Part shown: in pieces, positions 52,789 through 62,130 of the stretch | How the letters are laid out: each line of letters opens with the position of its first letter | Numbering within the stretch: position 1 is the stretch's first letter | DNA from: Aureimonas psammosilenae | Lineage (GTDB): Bacteria > Pseudomonadota > Alphaproteobacteria > Rhizobiales > Rhizobiaceae | Length of the DNA stretch: 64,000 nt | Direction of reading: 5' to 3' | Assembly (NCBI RefSeq): GCF_009176975.1 | Contig: NZ_WEZG01000001.1 | Span: 248,001 to 312,000, forward strand | The notes under the pieces: model-generated | The model's database searches: none | Told to the model about the DNA's origin: nothing | What the model saw: the letters and a program-made list of their open reading frames with translations, nothing else | Translations under genes and position numbers: made by a program

Positions 52789-53640
52789 ATGATGGAGCGA
52801 GGAAGCGCGGTCGCGGTCGATGCGCACCAGCATTTCTGGATGCCGGCGCGAGGCGATTACGGCTGGTTGAACGATGAAGTCGCGCCGCTGGTGCGCGACT
52901 TCATGCCGAAAGATCTCGCCCCGATCCTTCAGCGCAACGGCATCGGGCGCACCGTTCTCGTCCAGGCGGCGGAAACGGAAGGGGAAACGGAGTTCCTTCT
53001 CGGCATCGCCGAAAGAACGGATTTCGTCGCGGGCGTCGTCGGCTGGCTCGACATGGAAGGCGAGCAATTTCCCGAGCGACTGGCCAAGTCCCGGGAGAAC
53101 CCCTGGTTCGTCGGGCTTCGGCCAATGCTCCAAAGCCTTCCCGAGGATTACATCCTGCGCCCGCGCGTCTTGGAGAACCTTCGCCGCGTCGCGGAAACGG
53201 GGCTTGCCTTCGACATCCTCACCTTCCCGCGCCATCTGCCTTTCGTCCTGAAGGCGCTCGAAAAGGTCCCGGAGCTTCGCGCGGTTCTCGACCATCTCTC
53301 GAAGCCCGACATCGCGGCCGGAACACTCGATCCGTGGCGCGAGCATATCGCGGCGCTGGCGCGGTTCCCGAACCTTTCCTGCAAGGTTTCCGGCATGGTG
53401 ACGGAAGCGGGGCCCGGCTGGACGCGCGAGACTTTGCGTCCTTATGTCGACCACGTCGCCGCGTGCTTCGGCGAGGAGCGCCTGATCTTCGGCAGCGACT
53501 GGCCGGTGGCGACGCTTGCCGCCTCCTATGACGATGTCGTTGAGGCGGCGCGGGAGCTTCTCGGCCGGCATTTCGGGCCGGGCGGCATGGAAAAGGTCTT
53601 CGGCGGCAACGCGGCGCGCTTCTACCGCCTCGCCTCGTGA
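52789..53640 (+). CDS. amidohydrolase-family aldonolactonase, L-fuconolactonase-like
   Basis: 283 residues from ATG 52789, preceded by ggggagggagg. COG3618 amidohydrolase: metal-binding VDAHQHFWMPARGDYGWLN, the ILTFPRHLP and LDHLSKPDI segments, KVSGMVTEAG and the late catalytic FGSDWPVATLAASYDD. The group includes L-fuconolactonase, L-rhamnonolactonase and 2-pyrone-4,6-dicarboxylate lactonase. It fits the missing lactonase step of the fucose locus 29 kb to the left; it could equally serve the GMC enzyme encoded 58 bases upstream. Confidence 0.87.
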   Translation: MMERGSAVAVDAHQHFWMPARGDYGWLNDEVAPLVRDFMPKDLAPILQRNGIGRTVLVQAAETEGETEFLLGIAERTDFVAGVVGWLDMEGEQFPERLAKSRENPWFVGLRPMLQSLPEDYILRPRVLENLRRVAETGLAFDILTFPRHLPFVLKALEKVPELRAVLDHLSKPDIAAGTLDPWREHIAALARFPNLSCKVSGMVTEAGPGWTRETLRPYVDHVAACFGEERLIFGSDWPVATLAASYDDVVEAARELLGRHFGPGGMEKVFGGNAARFYRLAS

Positions 53641-53765
53641 CGACCGGGCGGCGGGCACCATCCTCACCGAACCGGGCACCGGCCGCCGTTCGGTGAGGAT
53701 CGCTTGCAAGCCCCGGAATCTCGGCGCATCTTCCTCCATTGCCGATGATTTCGCGGAATGTGGCG

Positions 53766-56189
53766 ATGGGCGAAGGTGGCCTCGACATCCCGGCCGGACG
53801 GCGTCTCGACGAGGGCGAGATGGCGGTTCTCGTGCGGGATCTCGATTGGGGCTCGACGCCTCTCGGGCCTCCCTCGCAATGGCCGCAACCCTTGCGTTCG
53901 GTGGTGGATCTCTGCCTCGCCTCCGATTGTCCGATGCTGGTGCTCTGGGGGCCGGGTCTCGTCCAGATCTATAACGATGCCTACCGAAACATCATCGGGA
54001 TGAAGCATCCCGCCGCTCTCGGCCAGAAGAACCGCGACTGCTGGCCGGAAGCGTGGAATTTCAGCGCCGCGATCTACGAGCGCGTCCGGCAGGGCCGCAG
54101 CGTGACGCTGGAGGACCGGTGCTTCGCCCTTGCGCGAAACGGCTTTCCCGAGAAGGCTTGGTTCACGCTCTACTACAGCCCGTTGAGAAACGAGGCGGGC
54201 GTCGTGGACGGCGTGCTCGTCACCGTTTTCGAGACAACCGCACGCGTCCTCGCCGAGCGCGCCAGAAGCGAAACGGAAGAGCGGCTTCGGCAAAGCCGCA
54301 TGCGCCAATCCCTGCTGCTTTCGCTCAGCGATGCGCTTCGCACCCTCGCCGACCCCCTGGCCATCCAGGAAGCCTCCGCCCGGCTTCTCGGCGAAAGCCT
54401 CGGCGTCGGGCGCGTGTTCTATTTCGACGTTCTGGAAGGCGAGGGCGGCGAGCGATACCTCGTGGAGCACAACTTCCTGTCGCCTGGAATGGCGAAGGAG
54501 TTGATCGGGACGTTTCCCGCGCATGGGCCCGATCACTTCCTGACCGTGGAGGGTCGGGAAGGGCGCGTCCTGATCATGACCGATGTCGCGAACGAGGCGA
54601 AGTTGAGCGGGGAAGAGCGCGCACTCTTCGCCGAATTCGACATCGGCGCGCTTGTTTCCGTGCCTCTCGTCAAGAACGGCAAGTGGGTGGCGTCCATCGT
54701 CCTGCATCATCCCGTGCCGCGCGACTGGACCGACGCGGAAGTGGCGCTGGCGCAGGAAGTGGCCGAGCGCACCTTGCCGGCCCTGGAGCGCGCCCGCACG
54801 CAATCGGCCCTGCGCGAAAGCGAGGAACGATTCCGCTCCTTCGCCGAACATTCCACCAACGTCCTCTGGATCGTGGACGCGCAAACGCGGCGGCTCGATT
54901 ATCTGAGCCCCGCCTTCGACAGGATGTGGGGCGAGGGGCGGGAATCGGTGCTCTCCGATCTTTCGCGATGGGGCGACCTCGTCCATCCCGACGACCTCGA
55001 TCAGGCCAGAACCGCCCTGCCGCGCGCTCTGGCCGGCGAAAGCGTGCAGATGATCTATCGGATCGTGCGTCCCTCCGATGGTTCCGTGCGCTGGATGCAG
55101 GATACCGGCTTTCCCATCCGCGACCGCGCGGGCGTCATCCGGCGGGTGGGCGGGGTTTGCCAGGACATCACCCAGCGCGTCGAGATGGAGGATACGCTGC
55201 GCAGCAGTCGGCGGCGGATGCAGGCTCTCGTCAACGGCATTCCCCAGCTTCTTTGGCGCGCTTCCGAGAAGGGGCAATGGACCTGGGCGAGCCCGCAATG
55301 GTGCGCTTATACCGGGCAGACGCTGCACGAGGCACAGGGCCTCGGCTGGCTCGACGCTCTCCATCCCGACGACCGGGAGAGCGCCCGAAACGACTGGAAC
55401 TCGGTCGACGGCAGAAAAGCGCTCGACATGGAAACGCGCCTTTTCGGCACGGGCGAAGGACGCTATCGCTGGTTCCAAACGCGCGCCCTGCCGGTGCGCG
55501 ACGAGGAAACCGGCGTCGTTCTGGAATGGCTCGGCACCTCCACCGACGTGCAGGACCTCCACGAGCTTCAGGAGCGCCAGCAGGTGCTGGTCGCCGAACT
55601 CCAGCATCGGACGCGCAACCTCATCGGCGTCGTGCGCTCCATGGCCGACAAGACCATGGCCGCCGCCGTGGGGCCGAAGGACTTTCTCGACCGGTATCAC
55701 GAGCGTTTGGCGGCATTGTCGAGGGTGAACGGGCTCTTGTCTCGCCTCGAAGGCGGGGAGCGCATCGCCTTCGACGAACTTCTTCGCACCGAGCTTTCCG
55801 CCCATGGCGTCGATCTCGCACAAGCCGACGGGCGGGTGGTTCTCGATGGGCCGGGCGGCGTGGCGCTGCGCTCGGCGACCGTCCAGACCTTCGCTCTCGC
55901 CCTCCACGAACTCGCCACCAATTCGGTGAAATACGGCGCCTTGCGCGCCCCGGCCGGCCGTCTTCGCGTGGCCTGGGGCGTCGATGAAGGCGACGGCGGT
56001 CGACGGTTGAAGGTCGAATGGCTGGAAAACGGGGTTTCCGGAACGCCGGCCTCCACCTCCATGCCGGAAAGCTCGGGCTACGGCCGCGAACTCATCGAGA
56101 AAGCGCTGCCCTATCAACTCAAGGCGAAAACGAGCTTCGAGCTGAAAGCCGATGGCGTGCGCTGCACGATCGACCTTCCGTTGAAGTGA
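53766..56189 (+). CDS. PAS/GAF sensor histidine kinase of the HWE family
   Basis: About 807 residues from ATG 53766; ATG 53745 and TTG 53739 in the same frame are possible. Order: PAS-like region (about 30-165), GAF (about 190-340), PAS (about 355-480), PAS (about 485-610), then a kinase of HWE type: phosphoacceptor LQHRTRNLIGVVRSMA, N-box ALHELATNSVKYGALR, the WLENG motif and SGYGRELIEKALPYQL. HWE kinases are common in Hyphomicrobiales and often feed general stress or light responses. No response regulator is nearby and no membrane segment was seen, so it is a soluble orphan kinase; its signal is unknown. Confidence 0.9.
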   Translation: MGEGGLDIPAGRRLDEGEMAVLVRDLDWGSTPLGPPSQWPQPLRSVVDLCLASDCPMLVLWGPGLVQIYNDAYRNIIGMKHPAALGQKNRDCWPEAWNFSAAIYERVRQGRSVTLEDRCFALARNGFPEKAWFTLYYSPLRNEAGVVDGVLVTVFETTARVLAERARSETEERLRQSRMRQSLLLSLSDALRTLADPLAIQEASARLLGESLGVGRVFYFDVLEGEGGERYLVEHNFLSPGMAKELIGTFPAHGPDHFLTVEGREGRVLIMTDVANEAKLSGEERALFAEFDIGALVSVPLVKNGKWVASIVLHHPVPRDWTDAEVALAQEVAERTLPALERARTQSALRESEERFRSFAEHSTNVLWIVDAQTRRLDYLSPAFDRMWGEGRESVLSDLSRWGDLVHPDDLDQARTALPRALAGESVQMIYRIVRPSDGSVRWMQDTGFPIRDRAGVIRRVGGVCQDITQRVEMEDTLRSSRRRMQALVNGIPQLLWRASEKGQWTWASPQWCAYTGQTLHEAQGLGWLDALHPDDRESARNDWNSVDGRKALDMETRLFGTGEGRYRWFQTRALPVRDEETGVVLEWLGTSTDVQDLHELQERQQVLVAELQHRTRNLIGVVRSMADKTMAAAVGPKDFLDRYHERLAALSRVNGLLSRLEGGERIAFDELLRTELSAHGVDLAQADGRVVLDGPGGVALRSATVQTFALALHELATNSVKYGALRAPAGRLRVAWGVDEGDGGRRLKVEWLENGVSGTPASTSMPESSGYGRELIEKALPYQLKAKTSFELKADGVRCTIDLPLK

Positions 56190-56198
56190 CGGGGCGCC

Positions 56199-57089
56199 TC
56201 AGGCGGCGGCCGGCTGGCGAAAGAAGTCGAGGATCTCGCGATTGATCCGCTCGGGCTGTTCCAGATGCAGCCAATGGCTGGCGCCTTCCACCACCACGAG
56301 TCGACCGTCGTCGCACAGCGCCAAGCCCGCTTCCGCCACATGGCGTTCCAGGAAACTGTCCTCGCCCGCCCAAAGAACCAGGGTCGGCGGTGAAAGGCGG
56401 GCCGCTTCGCCGAGCGGCGAGCGCTCGCGAAGCGCGCGGTAATAGTTCAGCATCGCGGTCAGGGAGCCGGGATGCGCCCAGGCCTCGGCATAGCGGTCGA
56501 GAGCGCCCAGCTCGAACGTGTCGTCATGGCCGCTGCCTTCCATCATCTTGCGGAGCCCCGCGAAATCGAAGCTGCCGAGCGAGGCCTCCGGCACGAAAGG
56601 AAGCTGGAAGAAGGCGACATAGGTGCTGCGCAGCGCCTGCGTCGGGTGCTTCAGCGCCTGACGCGACCAGATGTCTGGATGGGGCCCATCCATCACCACG
56701 ACCTTTTCCAGGCGCTCGGCATGGCGCGCGGCGGTCCACCAGGAGATCACCGCGCCCCAATCGTGCCCGACGAGATGGAACTTCGCCACGCCATAGGTGT
56801 CGGCAAGGGTCACGACATCGGCGGCGAGGGTATCGAGATGATAGGCCGAAACGCCGGTCGGCTTGTCGCTGGTGTTGTAGCCGCGCATATCCGGCACCAC
56901 GACATGGAAGCCCGCCTCCGCCAGCGGCGTGATCTGCTTGCGCCAAGCCCACCAGAATTCGGGAAAGCCGTGAACGAGGACAAGAAGCGGGTCGTCGGGA
57001 TTGCCGGCCTCGACCACGTGGAGATCGACGCCGTTCACGTGGCGTCTGGTTTGCCGCCACCCGGGCTGCATGAGCTGATCGTCTGTCAT
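56199..57089 (-). CDS. alpha/beta hydrolase (epoxide hydrolase/haloalkane dehalogenase-like)
   Basis: 296 residues. VLVHGFPEFWWAWRKQI (oxyanion HGFPE), nucleophile Asp in LVGHDWGAVISWW, a cap region with tyrosines (LNYYRALRE), acid in LWAGEDSFL, and His in VEGASHWLHLEQPERIN. The Asp nucleophile with HGxP and GHDWG marks soluble epoxide hydrolases and fluoroacetate dehalogenases. It acts in the cytosol; substrate unknown. Convergent with the kinase gene and divergent from the ThDP enzyme. Confidence 0.88.
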   Translation of the reverse strand: MTDDQLMQPGWRQTRRHVNGVDLHVVEAGNPDDPLLVLVHGFPEFWWAWRKQITPLAEAGFHVVVPDMRGYNTSDKPTGVSAYHLDTLAADVVTLADTYGVAKFHLVGHDWGAVISWWTAARHAERLEKVVVMDGPHPDIWSRQALKHPTQALRSTYVAFFQLPFVPEASLGSFDFAGLRKMMEGSGHDDTFELGALDRYAEAWAHPGSLTAMLNYYRALRERSPLGEAARLSPPTLVLWAGEDSFLERHVAEAGLALCDDGRLVVVEGASHWLHLEQPERINREILDFFRQPAAA

Positions 57090-57285
57090 GGATGGGCAAT
57101 CGTGCGGGCGTGAGGCCGTTCCCCGGTTTCCTCCCGATTTTCTTGCGCCAGCCCCGAAACGGAGCAGCGGTGCGGGCGGTTTCAAGCACGGGCAACGGGC
57201 GCGCGATGGAACGGGCCGGGCGCCTGCCGGGTTCGAAGCCTGACACGCGCGGCTGCAGGTCGCGCCCTTTGCAATTTCGACCGAA

Positions 57286-59085
57286 ATGGATGCTTCCATG
57301 GCCCGAACCGTTGGCGATTTCATCGTGGAGCGCTTGTCCGCCTGGGGCGTGAAACGGATCTTCGGTTATCCCGGAGACGGCATTAACGGCGTGTTCGGCG
57401 CCATGGGGCGCTCGCCCGGCACGATCGATTTCATCCAGGCGCGGCACGAGGAGATGGCCGCCTTCATGGCCTCTGCCTATGCCAAGTTCACCGGCGAGCT
57501 CGGCGTCTGCATCGCCACTTCCGGCCCCGGCGCTTCGCATCTCCTCACCGGCCTTTACGACGCGCGGCTCGACCACCAGCCGGTTCTCGCCCTCGTCGGC
57601 CAACAGGCACGAACCGCCGTCGGGGCGCATTACCAGCAGGAACTCGACCTCCAGGCGATGTTCAAGGATGTCGCCGGTGCCTATGTCCAGACCGCCATGG
57701 CGCCCGCGCAGGTGCGCCACATGATCGATCGCGGCATCCGCACCGCGCTGGCGGAGCGGAAGGTCGCGGCGCTGATCTTCCCGAACGACCTTCAGGACCT
57801 TCCCTACGAGGAGCCGCCGCGCGCCCATGGCGCGGTGTTTTCCGGCATCGGCTACACGGCGCCGAAAGTCGTGCCCTTCGACCGCGACCTTCAGCGCGCG
57901 GCCGATGTCCTGAACGAGGGAAGCAAGGTCGCGATGCTGATCGGAGCCGGCGCGCTCGGCGCGGGCGAGGAAGTGAAGGCGGTGGCCGAGGCGCTTGGCG
58001 CAGGCGTCGCCAAGGCGCTTCTCGGCAAGGCCGCGCTGCCCGATCACTTGGCTTACGTCACCGGCTCCATCGGGCTTCTGGGGACGGAAGCGAGCTGGGA
58101 CCTCATGCAAGGCTGCGACACGCTGCTGATGGTCGGCTCGGGCTTTCCTTATTCGGAATTCCTGCCGAAGGAGGGCGCGGCACGCGGCGTTCAGATCGAC
58201 ATCAAGGCCGACATGCTGTCCATCCGCTATCCGATGGAGGTGAACCTTCAGGGCGACGCCAAGGAAACGCTGAAAGCGCTGCTGCCGCTGTTGAAGCGGA
58301 AAGAGGATCGCTCCTGGCGCGAAAGCGTCGAGAAGAGCGTCGCCAAATCCTGGAAGACACTGGAAGACCGGGCGATGGCGAAAGCAAAACCCGTCAATCC
58401 GCAGCGCGTCACCTGGGAACTCTCGCCACGCCTGCCGGACAACGTCATCGTCACCTCCGATTCCGGCTCCTGCGCCAACTGGTTCGCGCGGGACCTGAAG
58501 ATGCGCGAGGGCATGATGGCCTCGCTGTCGGGTGGTCTCGCGTCCATGGGCGCGGCGGTGCCCTATGCCATCGCGGCCAAGTTCGCCCATCCGGACCGCC
58601 CGGTGGTGGCGCTGGTCGGCGACGGCGCGATGCAGATGAACAACATGGCCGAACTCATCACGCTCGCCAAATACTGGGAGCGCTTCCCCAACAAGTGCTG
58701 GGTCACTTGCGTCTTCAACAACGAGGACCTGAACCAAGTGACCTGGGAGCAGCGGGTGATGGAGGGCGATCCGAAATTCGTCGCGTCCCAGGAAATCCCG
58801 AACTTCCCGTATTACAAGTTCGCCGAGCTGATCGGCTTCAAGGGCATCTACGTGGACGACCCGGAAAAGCTGGGCGCCGCCTGGGACGAGGCTCTGTCGG
58901 CGGGCCGCCCGGTGGTTCTGGAAGTGAAGACGGACCCGGAAGTCGCGCCCTTGCCGCCCCATATCGGCTTCGCCCAGGCCAAAGCCTTCGCCTCCACCCT
59001 TCTGAAGGGCGATCAGCGCGAGGGCAACATCATCACGGACACCGCGCGGCAGATGCTGGCTTCGGTTCTGCCGGGCGAGAAATAG
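57286..59085 (+). CDS. ThDP-dependent enzyme, pyruvate oxidase/quinone dehydrogenase-like
   Basis: 599 residues from ATG 57286; ATG 57298 matches the usual family start and has a better-spaced ggat. Three-domain ThDP fold: cofactor-activating Glu in QARHEEMAAFMASAYAK, GPGASHLLTGLYDA, the central Rossmann domain with AMLIGAGALGAG, and the ThDP-Mg motif GDGAMQMNN followed by VFNNEDLNQVTWEQR. It resembles PoxB (pyruvate to acetate and CO2 with quinone) but lacks an obvious C-terminal membrane-binding helix. Other decarboxylases of 2-oxo acids are possible. Confidence 0.88.
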   Translation: MDASMARTVGDFIVERLSAWGVKRIFGYPGDGINGVFGAMGRSPGTIDFIQARHEEMAAFMASAYAKFTGELGVCIATSGPGASHLLTGLYDARLDHQPVLALVGQQARTAVGAHYQQELDLQAMFKDVAGAYVQTAMAPAQVRHMIDRGIRTALAERKVAALIFPNDLQDLPYEEPPRAHGAVFSGIGYTAPKVVPFDRDLQRAADVLNEGSKVAMLIGAGALGAGEEVKAVAEALGAGVAKALLGKAALPDHLAYVTGSIGLLGTEASWDLMQGCDTLLMVGSGFPYSEFLPKEGAARGVQIDIKADMLSIRYPMEVNLQGDAKETLKALLPLLKRKEDRSWRESVEKSVAKSWKTLEDRAMAKAKPVNPQRVTWELSPRLPDNVIVTSDSGSCANWFARDLKMREGMMASLSGGLASMGAAVPYAIAAKFAHPDRPVVALVGDGAMQMNNMAELITLAKYWERFPNKCWVTCVFNNEDLNQVTWEQRVMEGDPKFVASQEIPNFPYYKFAELIGFKGIYVDDPEKLGAAWDEALSAGRPVVLEVKTDPEVAPLPPHIGFAQAKAFASTLLKGDQREGNIITDTARQMLASVLPGEK

Positions 59086-59091
59086 GACGAA

Positions 59092-59119
59092 GGGCGCGGC
59101 GGTTCATCCCGCCGCGCCC
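59092..59119. terminator. bidirectional terminator hairpin
   Basis: Perfect 11-bp stem GGGCGCGGCGG (59092-59102) / CCGCCGCGCCC (59109-59119), six-base loop, in the 39-base gap between the convergent ThDP-enzyme and hydrolase genes. T content after it is low. Confidence 0.7.
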
Positions 59120-59124
59120 CGTTC

Positions 59125-60012
59125 TCAACCGCCGAAGAACCGGCGGAAATGCCGGATCACCTTTTCCGGCTGTTCCTCCGGCACGAAATGGCCGCCGGGC
59201 AATCGCTCGCCTTCGACGTTTTCGCTCCAGGGTTTCCAGAGTGCCACCGCGTCCTTGCCCTTCAAGGAGCCGCTTTCGCCCCATAGAACCAGAAGCGGCG
59301 CGGCGATGCGTCGGCCGCGATCGGCTTCGTCCGAGTCGCGGTCCACCGTCCAGCCGGCGCGGTAGTCCTCGCACCAGCCATGAACGGTCGCGGGATCGTC
59401 GGCGGCGGCGACATAGTCGGCAAGGTTCTCCGCCGGGAACTCGAAGCCTTCGCCGCTTTGGTGAGCGAGAATATAGCGCACGAACCAGCCGGGATCGACG
59501 CCGATCAGCTTCTCGGGCAGCCCGCCCGGCTGCGCCAGCATCGGCCAATGCCACATCTTTACGGCTTCCTCAGGCCCCATCCCGGACCACACGTCGGCGG
59601 TCGGCACCACGTCGAGACAGGCGAGCCGCGTGACGGCATCGGGATGGTCGAGCGCCAGCCGGTAGGCGACGCGCGCGCCGCGATCGTGGCCGGCGACCGC
59701 GAAGCGTTCGAGCCCGAGTGCGCGCATCGCCCTGATCTGGTCGAGCGCCATCGCGCGCTTGGAGTAAGCCGCGTGCGTTCCGTCGCCAGAGGCCGGCTTG
59801 TCGGAGCGCCCATAGCCGCGCAGGTCCGGCACCACCAGGGTGAAACTTTCGAGGAGGGCCGGCGCGACGGCTGCCCAGCACATGCGCGTTTGCGGCCAGC
59901 CATGGAGCAGGAGGAGCGGGGGCCCCGAACCGCCGACAAGGGCGTCGATCTCCACGCCGTCGCCGGGCAGGCGATGGTGCTCGAAGCCAGGAATGATCCT
60001 GCTGCCGGTCAC
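59125..60012 (-). CDS. alpha/beta hydrolase (haloacetate dehalogenase/epoxide hydrolase-like)
   Basis: 295 residues from a GTG at 60010-60012 that overlaps the upstream stop by four bases. LLLHGWPQTRMCWAAV, nucleophile Asp in AVAGHDRGARVAYRLAL, acid in LWGESGSLKGKD and His in LPGGHFVPEEQPEKVIRHF. The GHDRGAR signature is that of fluoroacetate-dehalogenase-like enzymes. Coupled to the glutathione transferase gene, which suggests a shared detoxification role for electrophilic compounds; the actual substrate is unknown. Confidence 0.88.
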   Translation of the reverse strand: MTGSRIIPGFEHHRLPGDGVEIDALVGGSGPPLLLLHGWPQTRMCWAAVAPALLESFTLVVPDLRGYGRSDKPASGDGTHAAYSKRAMALDQIRAMRALGLERFAVAGHDRGARVAYRLALDHPDAVTRLACLDVVPTADVWSGMGPEEAVKMWHWPMLAQPGGLPEKLIGVDPGWFVRYILAHQSGEGFEFPAENLADYVAAADDPATVHGWCEDYRAGWTVDRDSDEADRGRRIAAPLLVLWGESGSLKGKDAVALWKPWSENVEGERLPGGHFVPEEQPEKVIRHFRRFFGG

Positions 60013-60647
60013 TTCTCGCCCCAGGTATTCAGGACGCGCTGCACGGCGGGCCGCTCGCGAACCAGTGCGTAATGGGCCTGGAGGTTCGCCGGCAGTTCGA
60101 TATCCACCTGCGGCGCCCAGCGCTCGACATAGAAGAGCGTGGCGTCGGCGATGCCGAACTTGTCGCCCGCGGCATAGCTTCGCCCGTCGAGCTGGCGGTC
60201 GAGAATGGCGAAGCCTTCCTCCACCATTTTGCGACCCTGTTTCTTCACCGAACCGGTGCCGAGGCCGAGCGTCTGGTGGACGGGGTCCTGCGGCTCGAAA
60301 CGCTCCGACAGGAAGATGCGGCCGAAGCCCTGGCCGTGGATGGTGCCGACGACGTAGTCCATGATCGCGGAAGCGCGCACGTCCTCGTCGGCATCGCGCG
60401 ACACGAGGTGGCTTTCCGGGTTCACGATCGCCAGCCATTTGGCGATGGCGCCGAACTCCGTCAGCACCGAGCCGTCGTCGCGCACCAGCACCGGCACCTT
60501 GCCCTTGGGGTTGATGGCCAGAAATTCCGGGCTGTGCGTCTGCCCGCCCTGGACGTCGATCTTCTCGGTCTCGTAGGGCTTGCCGATCTCTTCCAGAAGG
60601 ATGTGCGTGCCGATCGCACAGGTATGGGGTCCCCAATAAAGCTTCAC
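60009..60647 (-). CDS. glutathione S-transferase
   Basis: 212 residues from a GTG at 60645-60647 with agggaga before it. Thioredoxin-like N-domain (KLYWGPHTCAIGTHILLEEIGKPYE, Cys near residue 10 as in beta-class enzymes; cis-Pro in KGKVPVLV; DDGSVLTEFGAIAKWLA) and an all-helical C-domain (ADATLFYVERWA). Conjugates or transfers glutathione in the cytosol; substrate unknown. It heads a two-gene unit with the dehalogenase-like hydrolase. Confidence 0.93.
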   Translation of the reverse strand: MKLYWGPHTCAIGTHILLEEIGKPYETEKIDVQGGQTHSPEFLAINPKGKVPVLVRDDGSVLTEFGAIAKWLAIVNPESHLVSRDADEDVRASAIMDYVVGTIHGQGFGRIFLSERFEPQDPVHQTLGLGTGSVKKQGRKMVEEGFAILDRQLDGRSYAAGDKFGIADATLFYVERWAPQVDIELPANLQAHYALVRERPAVQRVLNTWGEK

Positions 60648-60751
60648 GCGCCGTCTCCCTTCGGCCGCCGAGCTGCCGGCGGTCTTCTTCACCCCGAACG
60701 GCGGAAAGGACGGTTCGGCTGCATGAGGGCCCAAACACGGATGAACGGGCG

Positions 60752-62026
60752 TCAGTGCATCCCGGCGTCCGGGTCGATGCCCCGGCTGCGGTCGAGCTTG
60801 CGCATGATCGGTGTGACGGTGAGGCCGTGAAGAAGGATCGACAGGGCGATCACCAGTCCGATCACGGCCCAGAGCCGTTCGCCGCCTTCGCCCGGCAGCC
60901 GGTTGAGGCCATAGGCGAGGTAATAGATCGAGCCGACGCCCCGGATGCCGAAGAAGGATAAAGTGAGCTTCTCGCTCCAGTCGAGCTTCGACCCGATCAT
61001 GCCGAGGATGCCGGACAAGGGGCGAACCAGAAGGAGGATGACGGCGACCGCGACGACGTCGATCCATTGCAGGGGTCCGAGGAGGCCGCTGACCAGCGCC
61101 CCGCCGAACAGAAGCAGAAGCACCATCATGGCGAGCCGCTCCACCTGTTCGGTGAGGTCGTGCATGTCGCGGTGGAACTCGTGGTCGCGATGCGACGCGC
61201 GCAAGCTGAGGGCCGTGACGAAAACGGCGAGGAAGCCGTAGCAGTGGATCATCTCGGTCAGGCCATAGGACACGAAGGTCGCCGCCACGGCGATCAGCCC
61301 GTCGCCGGTCTTCGACAGCTTGGTTTCCGCCGGAATGTGGAAGGTCAGCCAGCCGAACACGTAGCCGACGAGCCAGCCGCCGCCGACGCCCGCCGCGATC
61401 TCCCAGACGACGTTGTAGGTCAGCCATTTCACCAGCCACGGCTCGCCGGAGGTAGCGGAAAGGCCGAGCACGATGGCGAGATGCACGAAGGGAAAGGCGA
61501 AGCCGTCGTTGAGGCCCGCCTCGGAGGTCAGCGCGAAGCGAACCTCGTCCTTTTCGCCGCTTTTGGGCGGGCCGACCTGCACGTCGGCGGCCAGCACCGG
61601 ATCGGTCGGCGCGAGCGCGGCGCCCAGCAGCAACGCCATGACCGGGGAAAGGCCGAGCATATAAACGCCGAGCGCGGTGATGGCCGCGATGGACAGCGGC
61701 ATGGTGATGCCGAGGAGCCGCCACGTCGTCGCCCAGGTCGCCAAGCTGAATGGCCGGTCGATCTTCAGCCCCGCGCCCATCAGCGCGATGATGACGACGA
61801 ATTCGGTGAAGCGCTCGGCGATCTCGGGATGATCGAGGGGAAGGGGCGCGACGCCTGTGATCGGCAGAAGAAAGATGCCGGCCCCGATCAGGACGCAGAT
61901 GATCGGAAGCGACAAAGGCAGCCGGCGCAGGGCCAGCGGAAGCCAAGCCACGAGGGCGATCAGGAGCCCGAAGCCGGTGAGGGTGAGGATATAAGGGTCC
62001 GGCGACCATTCGGGCAAAGCTGGCAT
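60752..62026 (-). CDS. CPA1-family cation:proton antiporter (NhaP-like)
   Basis: 424 residues, about 12 membrane segments. Antiporter signatures: LMGAGLKIDRPFSLATW, LLLGAALAPTDPVLAADVQVG with its conserved Asp-Pro, SEAGLNDGFAFPFVHLAI with the Glu and Asn-Asp of the ion pathway, and the C-terminal FFGIRGVGSIYYLAYG. It should exchange Na+ or K+ for protons at the inner membrane. It stands alone between the GST gene and the inositol genes; no cytosolic regulatory tail is present. Confidence 0.92.
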   Translation of the reverse strand: MPALPEWSPDPYILTLTGFGLLIALVAWLPLALRRLPLSLPIICVLIGAGIFLLPITGVAPLPLDHPEIAERFTEFVVIIALMGAGLKIDRPFSLATWATTWRLLGITMPLSIAAITALGVYMLGLSPVMALLLGAALAPTDPVLAADVQVGPPKSGEKDEVRFALTSEAGLNDGFAFPFVHLAIVLGLSATSGEPWLVKWLTYNVVWEIAAGVGGGWLVGYVFGWLTFHIPAETKLSKTGDGLIAVAATFVSYGLTEMIHCYGFLAVFVTALSLRASHRDHEFHRDMHDLTEQVERLAMMVLLLLFGGALVSGLLGPLQWIDVVAVAVILLLVRPLSGILGMIGSKLDWSEKLTLSFFGIRGVGSIYYLAYGLNRLPGEGGERLWAVIGLVIALSILLHGLTVTPIMRKLDRSRGIDPDAGMH

Positions 62027-62130
62027 AAATGGCTAACGCCGCCCGAGTCTCCGTCGATCCTGCGCCATCTTGGCGCGATCCGTGGCCGGCAAGCCTTTCG
62101 GGCCGGCCACGAGATGCCTTCCTCGAACTG

